The translations under genes and the position numbers were made by a program. The notes under the pieces are model-generated. The model was not told the DNA's origin. It was given only the letters and a program-made list of their open reading frames with translations, and ran no database searches. Positions 24,740-32,771 of a DNA stretch of 53,423 nucleotides are shown piece by piece (the stretch's first letter is position 1; each line of letters begins with the position of its first letter). Source of the stretch: Armatimonadota bacterium (lineage in GTDB: Bacteria > Armatimonadota > Fimbriimonadia > Fimbriimonadales > Fimbriimonadaceae); contig JAFDWT010000031.1 in the NCBI GenBank assembly GCA_018268335.1, positions 1 to 53,423 on the forward strand. The letters run 5' to 3'.

Positions 24740-26068
24740 TCAGCGACCCTGGATTTGGCGAACGACACCACGACGACAATCGAACCCGACGTCGGCGGAG
24801 TTGGCCCCCTTGCGCGGCGCGAGGTCACCCTGGTCGTCCTTGCCGTCTATGCCTGACGAATACAGAACGAACCCATTGCCTTCCTGACGGTATCGCAACG
24901 GCTTGTCGTCATAGGGGTCCGCGTAATTCACTTCTATTGCCAAGGGCCAGGCATGGTCGCGAGCGTGCGCCGCCAAGAGGCTCAACCAGGCGCCGGTCAA
25001 GCTCCGCCGGGCCTCCATCGTCTGGGCAGAGATGAGCGACCCAAGAAAGGCCGGTGAAAAAGCCCGGGCCACCGAATCTTGTGGCGTCTCATTCTTCCGG
25101 TGCTCAAACTCTGCTGCTGCCAGTGTCTTCACCGCAGGGACGATACGGCTCCATCGAGGCCACGTGTCTTCGATCGTTTGGGCCAGCATGACCCACGTGC
25201 GCAACATCTTCGCTTGCGAAGCCTGCTTGAACTGCTGGTCGTCCCAGAGCTCGACAGCCCGCTGGGATACACCGAATATCGTCGCCGAAGAGCCCTTCTT
25301 GTCCAGCTCTTGCATGCTGCGCTGGATGGTCATCAGTGCCTCGCACTGAATAGCCGGCCGTGGATCCGGCATCTGGATTTTGTCAATCACCTCTGTACGC
25401 AAGCGGTCGAGGAACGCTGCGTCGTCTTGACGGTTCATAGCGGTCCGCCGCGTAGCATCAAAGGCGAGCGACAAGCTGTTGAGGCACGCATTGTAGCTGT
25501 TGTTGTCTGGACAGTCGTAGGTGATCTTGGCCAGGCTGGCCAGGCACTGCAAGTCTTTGACACTCTGGTCGGTATTGCCGTCCAGCGCGTTCTGCTCGGC
25601 GCTCATCGCCAGAATGACCAGGCCTGTCGTCAGGCCAAGTGGATGCCGGTAGTCAACCGCTTCTGCCGGGCGAGGCAATGTGCGCCAGACCGCATAAGTC
25701 TGCTTGGAGCCTGCCTCGCGTGCCAGCTCAAGGACTTTATTTGCGGAGGCCAGGAATTCCTTGGGGCTTCTCCCGTCCACCATCCTGGCGGTCATCGTGT
25801 TGAGGCTCCGCTCCGTTCGTTTGCCCATGTTGTCGATCATCAGGTTGATGATCGCCGTCGCGTCTCCGCCGCCCATTTCGGGGACGCCTTCATATATCTC
25901 ATCGATGCTTGTTTTGAGGTGAAGCCGCCTCGCCTCGGCGACTTGGTGCGGATAATCGCGGGCGACGTCTGCGACCATCATCCGTTCGCGAAACGCGGAC
26001 TGTCCCCAGCCGGCGGCGCTGACCAAGGCGACGCCCGAACATATCGCAACGACCGTCCGACGCTCCAC
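24740..26068 (-). CDS. Membrane-anchored protein, paralogue 1 of tandem array
   Basis: A 442-residue protein with a GTG start preceded by AGAGG. An N-terminal hydrophobic stretch (TVVAICSGVALVSAAGWG) anchors or exports it. The body is helical. Near the C terminus DPYDDKPLRYRQEGNGFVLY, then SSGIDGKDDQGD, is the clearest copy of the pattern seen in many planctomycete secreted proteins and pseudopilins. It is first in the leftward array and diverges from the VOC gene. A TAGGAT -10-like box lies 6 nt before the GTG (26075-26080). Confidence 0.78.
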   Translation of the reverse strand: MERRTVVAICSGVALVSAAGWGQSAFRERMMVADVARDYPHQVAEARRLHLKTSIDEIYEGVPEMGGGDATAIINLMIDNMGKRTERSLNTMTARMVDGRSPKEFLASANKVLELAREAGSKQTYAVWRTLPRPAEAVDYRHPLGLTTGLVILAMSAEQNALDGNTDQSVKDLQCLASLAKITYDCPDNNSYNACLNSLSLAFDATRRTAMNRQDDAAFLDRLRTEVIDKIQMPDPRPAIQCEALMTIQRSMQELDKKGSSATIFGVSQRAVELWDDQQFKQASQAKMLRTWVMLAQTIEDTWPRWSRIVPAVKTLAAAEFEHRKNETPQDSVARAFSPAFLGSLISAQTMEARRSLTGAWLSLLAAHARDHAWPLAIEVNYADPYDDKPLRYRQEGNGFVLYSSGIDGKDDQGDLAPRKGANSADVGFDCRRGVVRQIQGR

Positions 26069-26074
26069 CCCTCT

Positions 26075-26080
26075 ATCCTA
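26075..26080 (-). promoter_or_regulatory. Possible -10 box (TAGGAT) for the paralogue array
   Basis: TAGGAT on the minus strand ends 6 nt before GTG 26068. TTGCGA (26100-26105) lies 19 nt upstream as a possible -35. The AGAGG between the box and the GTG could also serve as a ribosome site, so a leaderless start is not certain. Confidence 0.3.
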
Positions 26081-26109
26081 CGATGATTTGCCCATGTTTT
26101 CGCAATGTC

Positions 26110-26139
26110 TTGACAATATAGTCATTTTTTGTCTACTAT
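26110..26139 (+). promoter_or_regulatory. Strong sigma70 promoter; leaderless VOC mRNA expected
   Basis: A perfect -35 TTGACA (26110-26115), an 18-nt A+T-rich spacer and -10 TACTAT (26134-26139) lie just before ATG 26146. Only 6 nt separate the -10 from the ATG, so transcription should start at or next to the A of the start codon, leaving no room for a ribosome-binding site. Confidence 0.7.
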
Positions 26140-26145
26140 TTCTCA

Positions 26146-26532
26146 ATGACACTTTCGCTTGACTGTCTGGGCATTGTCGTGGCTGACATCGAGAAGTCGG
26201 TCTCTTTCTACGAGCTGCTAGGGGTGGCCCGCCCCACGGACATGGAAGGCCCACACGTCGAGTCCACCTTGCCGAACGGGCTGCGGCTCATGTGGGACTC
26301 GATCGAACTCATCAGGGAGATCGACCCAACCTGGGAGGAACCCGTCGGGCACCGGATGGGCATCGGATTCCACTGCGGGACGCCGCAAGGGGTAGACGAG
26401 GCCTACGCCAAGGTGGTGGCCGCCGGCCACGTGGGCAAACGGGAGCCGTGGGACGCCTTCTGGGGCCAGCGCTATGCCCAAGTCTCCGATCCCGACGGCA
26501 ACCTCGTCGACCTGTTCGCACCGCTCTGCTGA
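26146..26532 (+). CDS. VOC (glyoxalase/dioxygenase-fold) family protein
   Basis: A 128-residue protein with two beta-alpha-beta-beta-beta modules of the vicinal oxygen chelate fold. It shows LDCLGIVVADIEKSVSFYELLG at the start and QVSDPDGNLVDLFAP at the end, the usual metal-ligand region. Substrate or ligand is not evident; members include glyoxalases, dioxygenases and resistance proteins. It is probably transcribed as a leaderless mRNA from the promoter at 26110-26139. The menG gene follows after 79 bp. Confidence 0.88.
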   Translation: MTLSLDCLGIVVADIEKSVSFYELLGVARPTDMEGPHVESTLPNGLRLMWDSIELIREIDPTWEEPVGHRMGIGFHCGTPQGVDEAYAKVVAAGHVGKREPWDAFWGQRYAQVSDPDGNLVDLFAPLC

Positions 26533-26611
26533 AGGGTCCGAAGTTTCAATTATTTCTGAAAGTTCAAAAATCTGGCAGTGGCGGCGGTATAAGGAGGAGT
26601 GGAGCACCGGC

Positions 26612-27337
26612 ATGGGCGCGACGCTTGAGACTGCGGCTTGGGAGAAGACTGGCGAAGACAAACGCCGGGCTGTCCGCGCGATGTTCGCCGAGATCGCCGA
26701 CCACTACGACATCGTCAACGGGCTCGTCAGTTTTCAGTTGCACCAAGCCTGGCGCAAGGCGGCTGTCACTGCCATCGGGCTAGACCTTGGCGAAAAGGTT
26801 TTGGACGTTTGTTGCGGAACAGGCGACTTCTGCGAGGCCGCGGCGGCTTGTGTCGGATCCGAAGGCCAGGTCGTCGGCGTCGATTTCTGCGCCCCAATGT
26901 TGCGCCAGGCAGCCCGCAAAGTCGGTGGTCGGGCCAGGCTCGGCCTCGCCGACGCCATGCGGCTCCCGTTTGCCTCGCGCTCCTTCGATGCCGTCACGGT
27001 CGGCTGGGGCTTGCGCAATGTGCCTGATCCCCAGGCCGCCCTCCGGGAAATCGCCCGAGTGCTGCGTCCTGGCGGCCGCTTCGTCAGCGTCGACATGGCG
27101 CGACCGACGACCCCTGTGATTGGCCCCGTCGCCGAAGCCGCATGCCACATGGCCGTGCCTTTTGTCGGACGCCTCTTTGGCCACGACGAGGCGTACACGT
27201 ACCTGCCCAAGAGCGCCTACAAGTTCATGGACCGCGACGCCCTGGCTGCCGCACTGAACGCCGCCGGCATCGGCCAGGTCCAGCACCAAGACTTCATGTT
27301 CGGTAATGTCTGCATGATGTGGGGAGCCCGGCCATGA
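26612..27337 (+). CDS. menG: Demethylmenaquinone methyltransferase
   Basis: A 241-residue class I SAM methyltransferase (UbiE/MenG). ATG 26612 follows AAGGAGGAG (26591-26599). The family signatures are clear: FAEIADHYDIVNGLVSF near residue 28, the SAM-binding VLDVCCGTGDF near 67, and GWGLRNVPDPQAALREIARVL near 132, which is the UbiE-specific motif. It performs the last step of menaquinone synthesis. It overlaps the polyprenyl synthase gene by 4 nt, matching a quinone-tail supply operon. Confidence 0.93.
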   Translation: MGATLETAAWEKTGEDKRRAVRAMFAEIADHYDIVNGLVSFQLHQAWRKAAVTAIGLDLGEKVLDVCCGTGDFCEAAAACVGSEGQVVGVDFCAPMLRQAARKVGGRARLGLADAMRLPFASRSFDAVTVGWGLRNVPDPQAALREIARVLRPGGRFVSVDMARPTTPVIGPVAEAACHMAVPFVGRLFGHDEAYTYLPKSAYKFMDRDALAAALNAAGIGQVQHQDFMFGNVCMMWGARP

Positions 27338-28338
27338 GCGCCAGCGCGTTCCTCGACCGCCTCGGCGCCTCGATCGACGAGGATCTGATGGCCGACCTTG
27401 CCGACACGGCCTTGGCCGTCGAATCGGTGCTGTCCCAGCAGATGCGCAGCGACGTTCCGTTGGCCGAGAAGATCGGACGACTGACCCTGGAAGCCGGCGG
27501 CAAGCGGATGCGGCCGGCCCTGGTCGCGCTCTCTGCTCACGCCACCGGCCGTCCGTTTGACCGCTCGCGGGCCGTCCAGCTGGGGGCATGCATGGAGATG
27601 GTGCACATGGCGACGCTCGTCCATGACGATGTCATCGACGAAGCCGCCACACGGCGCGGCGTGCCCACCGCCGCCCATGCGCATGGCAACACTGCCAGTG
27701 TCCTCTCGGGCGACGCCTTGCTAGCGCGCGCCATGGTGCTCCTGGCCGACGACGGCGACTTGCAGGTGATCCGGCTGGTCAGCCGGGCCGTGGTCGAGAT
27801 GGCCGAGGGCGAAGTGCGCGAAGTCGCCTCCCGCGGTGTCTTCCATTTGGGTCTAGACGAGCATTTGGCCATCCTCCGCATGAAGACCGCCGCCTTCATC
27901 GAAGCCTGCTGCCGCGTCGGTGCTATGGTCGCCGGGGCTCCGCAGTCCGAGCAAGACGCTCTTGGCCAGTTCGGCCACCATGTCGGCATGGCGTTCCAAG
28001 TGATGGACGACATGCTGGACTACCAGGGCGACCCCGCCAAGACCGGCAAGCCCCGCGCCACCGACTTCCGCGAAGGCTGCGCTACCTGGCCGCTGATCGA
28101 CCTTTCTGGCACCGAAGACTTGTCACCCTGGGCGGCGGTCTTTGGCAACGGCGTGACCGACGACCAGATCACCAGCCTGGTCGAGCGGATGGAATTGGCC
28201 GGCAGCTTCCGCCGCGTGCTCCATGCGGCGGCTGACGATGTCCGGAACGCCAAACAAGCCCTGTCGGCTCTGCCCGAGAGCGCGGCCCGCGAGACCTTGG
28301 CCGGAGTCGCCGACTTCGTCCTCGAGCGGCAAGCGTGA
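27334..28338 (+). CDS. Polyprenyl diphosphate synthase (quinone side chain)
   Basis: A 334-residue trans-prenyltransferase starting at ATG 27334. The first Asp-rich motif LVHDDVIDEA (near residue 95) and the second MDDMLDYQGD (near 226) bind magnesium-diphosphate; GGKRMRPAL near 56 is the isopentenyl-diphosphate site. It makes the long isoprenoid tail used by menaquinone, as its coupling with menG suggests. Product chain length cannot be told reliably from sequence. Its end overlaps the HAD gene by 4 nt. Confidence 0.92.
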   Translation: MSASAFLDRLGASIDEDLMADLADTALAVESVLSQQMRSDVPLAEKIGRLTLEAGGKRMRPALVALSAHATGRPFDRSRAVQLGACMEMVHMATLVHDDVIDEAATRRGVPTAAHAHGNTASVLSGDALLARAMVLLADDGDLQVIRLVSRAVVEMAEGEVREVASRGVFHLGLDEHLAILRMKTAAFIEACCRVGAMVAGAPQSEQDALGQFGHHVGMAFQVMDDMLDYQGDPAKTGKPRATDFREGCATWPLIDLSGTEDLSPWAAVFGNGVTDDQITSLVERMELAGSFRRVLHAAADDVRNAKQALSALPESAARETLAGVADFVLERQA

Positions 28339-29096
28339 GTCAGACCCGCCTGTACGTCTTCGACCTCGACGGGACGCTCTACCGGGGAAGCGAGGTCGTC
28401 CCCCACGCTCCCGAAGTGGTCGGCAGCCTGGTCGGTCGCGGCATGATAGTGAGGTACATCACCAACAACTCGGCGGCTAGGCCCGAGGCTATCACTGGCA
28501 AGCTCCGCGGCATGGGGTTCGCTTGCGAGCCCGAGTGGGTTTACGGCACCGGCCCAGCTGCGGCGCGGTTAGTAGTGGAGCGAGGTGTTAGCGCCGCCTA
28601 TGTCGTGGGTGAGCCGACTCTCGTGCAGACATGCCGTGAAGCAGGGCTCGAGACCATCGACGAAGAGCGTGCCGTGCAAGGCGAAGCCCAGGCGGTTGTC
28701 GTGGGCATTTGCCGTCACTTCTCCTATGCGATGCTGCGTGCCGCCCAGCGCGCCATTGTCCAGGGAGCGATCTTTGTCGCCACCAACCGGGACGCGACAT
28801 ACCCAGTCGAAGGCGGCCTAGAAGACCCCGGCTCAGGAAGCATCGTCGCCGCTGTCGAAGTCGCCAGCGGTCAGTCACCTGTCGTCGTCGGCAAGCCATC
28901 TCCGCATATGCTCTTTGATATTCTTCGGGATACCAATTGTTCGTCAAACGAATGTCTAGTCATCGGCGACCGGGTGGACACCGACATCGGGGCCGGGGTC
29001 GCCGCTGGCTGCCCGACTTTCCTCGTCCTGACCGGTGTCACACGAGAACTGCCGCCTGGCCAGCCTGGCGCGGACAACCTGCGGGGCCTGTTATGA
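28335..29096 (+). CDS. HAD-IIA family phosphatase (NagD/glycolate-phosphatase-like)
   Basis: A 253-residue hydrolase with a GTG start. Motif I is VFDLDGTLYRG (residue 8), motif II is ITNNSAARPE (near 42), the motif III Lys is in VVVGKPSPHM (near 186), and motif IV is GDRVDTDIGAG (near 213). The C2-type cap between residues 60 and 180 fits subclass IIA, which act on small phosphates such as NMP, pyridoxal phosphate or glycerol phosphate. It overlaps its neighbours by 4 nt on both sides. Confidence 0.9.
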   Translation: MSQTRLYVFDLDGTLYRGSEVVPHAPEVVGSLVGRGMIVRYITNNSAARPEAITGKLRGMGFACEPEWVYGTGPAAARLVVERGVSAAYVVGEPTLVQTCREAGLETIDEERAVQGEAQAVVVGICRHFSYAMLRAAQRAIVQGAIFVATNRDATYPVEGGLEDPGSGSIVAAVEVASGQSPVVVGKPSPHMLFDILRDTNCSSNECLVIGDRVDTDIGAGVAAGCPTFLVLTGVTRELPPGQPGADNLRGLL

Positions 29097-29857
29097 CCGG
29101 GTGGACGGACACCCACTGCCACCTGAACGACACCGAGGCCTTCGCCGATCCCGCCGAGGCCGTTCGGGAAGCGAATGAAAACGGTGTCGACCGACTTATC
29201 GTCGTCGGTGTCGACGGCGAGTCGAGCCGTCTGGCGCTTGAGATCAGTGAGCAGTTCGACAACGTCTGGGCGGTTGTCGGCTGGCATCCCAACAGCGCCG
29301 CCTCTTTTTCAACGGACGGCCTCAAGGAGATCAGTGCGGCCGCCGGACATCCCAAGGCGGTGGCGATCGGCGAGATCGGCTTGGACTTCCACTGGTCGTA
29401 CGCGACGCTGGAGCAACAGAAATCGGCCCTGTTCGCCCAACTTGACCTCGCCGCCGAGCTTGGCAAACCAGTGGTCTTCCACTGCCGAGAAGCCTATCCG
29501 GAGCTTCTCGACATCTTGGAAGCCCGCCCTTCTCATCCTTATTTGATGCACTGCTTTGCCGGCGGCCCGGAAGACGCCGACCGCGCCCTCGCTCTCGGCT
29601 GCCTGTTCGGCGTCGACGGGCCCGTGACCTACAAGAAGGCCGACGACCTGCGCGCGACATTGCGGCACATCGGACTCCAGCACCTGGTCCTCGAGACAGA
29701 CGCACCATGGATGGCTCCTCACCCACATCGTGGCAAACGCAACAAGCCGGCCTGGACGGCCTTAGTCGGGCAAGGTCTTGCTGTTGCACTCGAAATCGAC
29801 CCTGAAGAAATCAAAAGAGTGACCAACGCCAACGCGAGTCGATTCTTTGGAATCTAG
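29093..29857 (+). CDS. TatD-family metal-dependent deoxyribonuclease/hydrolase
   Basis: A 254-residue TIM-barrel hydrolase. The metal sites are visible: TDTHCHLND at residue 5, GEIGLDFHW near 99, VVFHCREAYPELLDIL near 127, MHCFAGG near 152 and ETDAPWMAP near 202. TatD proteins are 3'-5' exonucleases or D-aminoacyl hydrolases; the exact substrate here is unknown. ATG 29093 overlaps the HAD stop. It ends the menG operon, and its stop overlaps the convergent gene's stop by 4 nt (CTAG). Confidence 0.92.
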   Translation: MTGWTDTHCHLNDTEAFADPAEAVREANENGVDRLIVVGVDGESSRLALEISEQFDNVWAVVGWHPNSAASFSTDGLKEISAAAGHPKAVAIGEIGLDFHWSYATLEQQKSALFAQLDLAAELGKPVVFHCREAYPELLDILEARPSHPYLMHCFAGGPEDADRALALGCLFGVDGPVTYKKADDLRATLRHIGLQHLVLETDAPWMAPHPHRGKRNKPAWTALVGQGLAVALEIDPEEIKRVTNANASRFFGI

Positions 29858-30411
29858 TCGCCAGTGCCGTCGCCGACTTCGGGTGTGTCGGGGAGCTTCT
29901 GCGTCGGCTTGGGCTTATCCTTCTTCGTCGTCGCCTTGGGTTTGCCAGCGGGCTTTGCGGGTGCCGGTTTGGTTGTCTCGGGCTTTGCTTTCGGCGGTTT
30001 GGCCGGTTCGACGGTGGCTTCGCCTTCAGCCGTGGTCTCGGGCAGTGTCTCGACCGGAGGCTCTTCGACGGGCGGCTTCTCGGCCTTGGCCGGCGCTGGG
30101 GCTTCCTTTTCCACGCTCAAATCGACGTCGGGCTCGCGGGCTGGCTCTTTGGATCCCTTCGGAGCGTTGACCGGCTGGCCGTTGCGCGAAGCATCCGTAG
30201 CTTCCCCGGTTTGTTCCGCCTGTTGCTTAAGGGCCGCGAGCTGGGCGTCGGAGTTCCCGGGCTTGTCGGCGGCGGTCATGCTGCCGACCACAGGGCCGAT
30301 GACGAAGTAGCCGACCGCCGCCAAGATGGCGGGGACGACGACGAACTTGATGACGAACAGTCCGATCCGGTCTGGTGAGGCAGGCATACTAGTGGGCGCG
30401 TCGCCCAGCAT
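29854..30411 (-). CDS. Single-pass membrane protein with Lys/Pro/Ala-rich tail
   Basis: A 185-residue protein. One helix (about 15-44) is followed by a low-complexity Lys-, Pro-, Ala- and Glu-rich segment, resembling the periplasmic spacer of TonB-like or cell-wall-spanning proteins. No folded domain is seen. The start is uncertain: ATG 30411 or ATG 30387; a -10-like TATAAC lies at 30413-30418, which would favour 30387. Function unknown. Confidence 0.65.
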   Translation of the reverse strand: MLGDAPTSMPASPDRIGLFVIKFVVVPAILAAVGYFVIGPVVGSMTAADKPGNSDAQLAALKQQAEQTGEATDASRNGQPVNAPKGSKEPAREPDVDLSVEKEAPAPAKAEKPPVEEPPVETLPETTAEGEATVEPAKPPKAKPETTKPAPAKPAGKPKATTKKDKPKPTQKLPDTPEVGDGTGD

Positions 30412-30412
30412 A

Positions 30413-30420
30413 GTTATAGA
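30413..30420. promoter_or_regulatory. Overlapping divergent -10-like boxes
   Basis: GTTATAGA reads TATAGA rightward (30415-30420, towards ATG 30448) and TATAAC leftward (30418-30413, towards the K/P/A-rich gene). The two genes may thus share a compact divergent promoter. No convincing -35 boxes were found. Confidence 0.35.
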
Positions 30421-30447
30421 CGACTCGACCCCCGTTTCCGCCCCAAA

Positions 30448-32061
30448 ATGGTCAATCTTCGTTCACATATTCTTGAGTCACTGGGCGGTGTGGAGGCCAT
30501 CACGCTCGAAAACCGCCATGTCCAAGCGACCCTCGTGCCCAGCCTCGGCGGCCGGATCGTCAGTCTGGTGGACAAGCGCACGGCCACCGAAGTCCTTGCT
30601 GCTGACAAGCACATCGGGTGGGCCAATCTGGCGGAAGACACCAAAACACACACCCAAGTCAGGGAAGCCGATGGCTCTGCTGCCGTCTCCCTGTTTGCCC
30701 TGACGCCCGACCTGCGGGCCGATGTCTGGGTCGTCGTCTCGCTGGGTGAGTCCGACCGCAGCCTCGGCGTCAGTGTCCGGATCCACAGCCGGACTTTGTT
30801 GCCGACCCGGCTTCCGGCCCTGGCCCGGTTCGCAGGAGTCTGGGAAACAATCCTAGGCGATACCAACCGTGCTTTGTACAACAGAAGTGAGCGCGCCGGT
30901 CTACATCTCGGCCCAGCCCGCTTGGCAGACGTCGACGGCCAAGTGGAGTGGCGGGTCGGCAGCGCCGACCCAGAGCTGCTGATGCCCTGCCGGACTGTCG
31001 AATCGACACTCACGGTCGCTCCCTTCTCCGGCATCGGCAACATCCACGGCCTAGGCTCCGGCTGGGTCGCCGAGCGGACGGCGGGCAGCCTGGAGATCGT
31101 GCCCGTGGGAGAGGGCGGCGGATTCGAGTTGCATGTCGAGACAACCGAAGGGGCCACACTGAAAGCCGCCGTCGAACTGAGGCCGGACCAAGCGACCGTC
31201 GTCTCCCTCGATTCCTTGCCGCCGATCAACCGCATGGCGTTGATGGCTACTCAGGGCTTTGACCTGGCCACAGAAATCTCCGACAGCCCGTTGCCGGAAG
31301 AGGCGCCGCCCCGGTTCGTCTCAAAAGCGAACGCGGCATGGCCTGGCGACGCACCCAGCGCAGAGTGGGTGTGGACGCTGACGGCCACGCGCAGCGAGGA
31401 AGCCAGGGGGTCGTCCCAGGTCGACGTCTTGCCAGGCACAGAGGCAGGTTCTCTCGTATCTCTAGCCCGTGCCAGCTCGCAAGCAGGGGTTTTTATCCAC
31501 GCGGCGACCGTCATCGACGACGCCTTGCGGTATGCCGCCGACGACCCACTGCTCTGGTGGGCCAAGGCGGCTGTGGCCCGCCATATCGCCGCCGACCCGA
31601 GCTTCTCAGAGCTAGCCGATGGGGTCGAGGACGCTTTGCCCAATGCGCACTTTCTCTCCCCCATGGAGCCGATGCTGCGTGTGGAGGCGTTTCTCGCCCA
31701 AGAACAAGCGCAAGGCAAAGAGGCCAATCCACTGCTAGCCGATGTCGCGGCAGACAATGCTATCGCCCGCGACTGCCTGTGCCGCTTGGCTGTCTGGGGG
31801 CTGTGGGCCGACTTCGCCCGCGTCGCCGACGACCTGTTGCGACACAGTGACGACCCTATGGTCCGCTACTTGCTGGCCTGGGCGCTCTGCACGCAGTCTC
31901 GGATGCTCGCCACCGCCGCCGAACACCTGGCCGCCGCCGGGCGGCTCACACTTGAAGCGGCAATTATCTTGAGTCCGCTTGAAAAGAGAATGGCCAGAGA
32001 ATTGCAGGTGCAATTCCCTGGCGACGCTGGCTTGAAAAGGTTGGGTGTGACTGAAGCCTAA
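30448..32061 (+). CDS. DUF5107-like galactose-mutarotase-fold protein with helical C terminus
   Basis: A 537-residue protein without signal peptide. The first 270 residues have a DUF5107/mutarotase-like beta-sandwich pattern, opening with LENRHVQATLVPSLGGRIVSLVD and including FSGIGNIHGLGSGWV near 195. Residues about 330-525 are helical, Ala/Leu-rich and TPR-like. DUF5107 proteins are linked to carbohydrate metabolism, but no catalytic residues can be assigned here. The gene stands alone between divergent and convergent neighbours; its stop overlaps that of the next gene by 4 nt. Confidence 0.6.
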   Translation: MVNLRSHILESLGGVEAITLENRHVQATLVPSLGGRIVSLVDKRTATEVLAADKHIGWANLAEDTKTHTQVREADGSAAVSLFALTPDLRADVWVVVSLGESDRSLGVSVRIHSRTLLPTRLPALARFAGVWETILGDTNRALYNRSERAGLHLGPARLADVDGQVEWRVGSADPELLMPCRTVESTLTVAPFSGIGNIHGLGSGWVAERTAGSLEIVPVGEGGGFELHVETTEGATLKAAVELRPDQATVVSLDSLPPINRMALMATQGFDLATEISDSPLPEEAPPRFVSKANAAWPGDAPSAEWVWTLTATRSEEARGSSQVDVLPGTEAGSLVSLARASSQAGVFIHAATVIDDALRYAADDPLLWWAKAAVARHIAADPSFSELADGVEDALPNAHFLSPMEPMLRVEAFLAQEQAQGKEANPLLADVAADNAIARDCLCRLAVWGLWADFARVADDLLRHSDDPMVRYLLAWALCTQSRMLATAAEHLAAAGRLTLEAAIILSPLEKRMARELQVQFPGDAGLKRLGVTEA

Positions 32062-32756
32062 TTGACCTTGTGCTCAACTAGTACGGCACCGTAGTCCGTC
32101 GTGCCGAACTGCAGCTTGGCGGACTTCGTGATGAGCTCCAAAGCGTAGCGCAGGGTCTTGCCTTCCAGGTGGGCGTCCAGCTTGTAGTCCTTCACATCTT
32201 TGGCGACGACGATCTCGATGTCCGTCTGCTTGGACAATTCTTTCATGACCTCACGGAGGCCGACTTTGGTCAGGTTGACGGTGATCGGCTTGTCGAGGTC
32301 CAGCGCGGGAGCCTTTGTCACCTTGGGCTTGTCGGCAGCCTTCGGCTTCTGCGGAGTTTCCGTCGCCTTGGGCTTCTTGGACTCGAAGACCCGCTGTGGA
32401 TTTGTGTTGGCGTCCAGTCCGGCCGACATAGATGACGCTTTGCGAATGTAGGCGATGTCGCCGTCCATCCAGCAGCAGAGGTCGGTCTGCTTGAGGACGA
32501 TGGTGAGCGCCTGCTCGAACGGGACGTCGGTCAGCGACAGGTAGAGGTTTCCCTTGGTCTCCGACTCGATGACAAAGCTCTTTTTGCTCTGCGTAAAGAG
32601 GTCATAGAGGACATCGCGGACTTCACGGCCTTTGGATGAGATCGTCACCTTTCCAGTGGCCGAGGTCTCGACGCCGATGTTGGCGTTGTTCTTGTCCTGC
32701 CCGGATGCCAGCGGCACCAGCGCGCAGAGGGCGATGAGGGTGGTCAGCTTTCTCAT
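32058..32756 (-). CDS. Exported protein with two STN (secretin/TonB N-terminal)-like domains
   Basis: A 232-residue protein starting at ATG 32756, 8 nt after AGGAG; another ATG two codons upstream has too short a spacing. A signal peptide (MRKLTTLIALCALVPLASG) leads to two repeats of the STN-type fold. The first is near residues 37-105 (DVLYDLFTQSKKSFVIE, LYLSLTDVPFEQALTIVL). The second is near 158-228 (LREVMKELSKQTDIEIVV, LRYALELI). A Lys/Pro/Ala linker separates them. Such domains normally sit at the N terminus of secretins or TonB receptors; here no barrel follows. It may dock in the periplasm. Confidence 0.75.
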   Translation of the reverse strand: MRKLTTLIALCALVPLASGQDKNNANIGVETSATGKVTISSKGREVRDVLYDLFTQSKKSFVIESETKGNLYLSLTDVPFEQALTIVLKQTDLCCWMDGDIAYIRKASSMSAGLDANTNPQRVFESKKPKATETPQKPKAADKPKVTKAPALDLDKPITVNLTKVGLREVMKELSKQTDIEIVVAKDVKDYKLDAHLEGKTLRYALELITKSAKLQFGTTDYGAVLVEHKVN

Positions 32757-32771
32757 GGTCATGGCTCCTGG

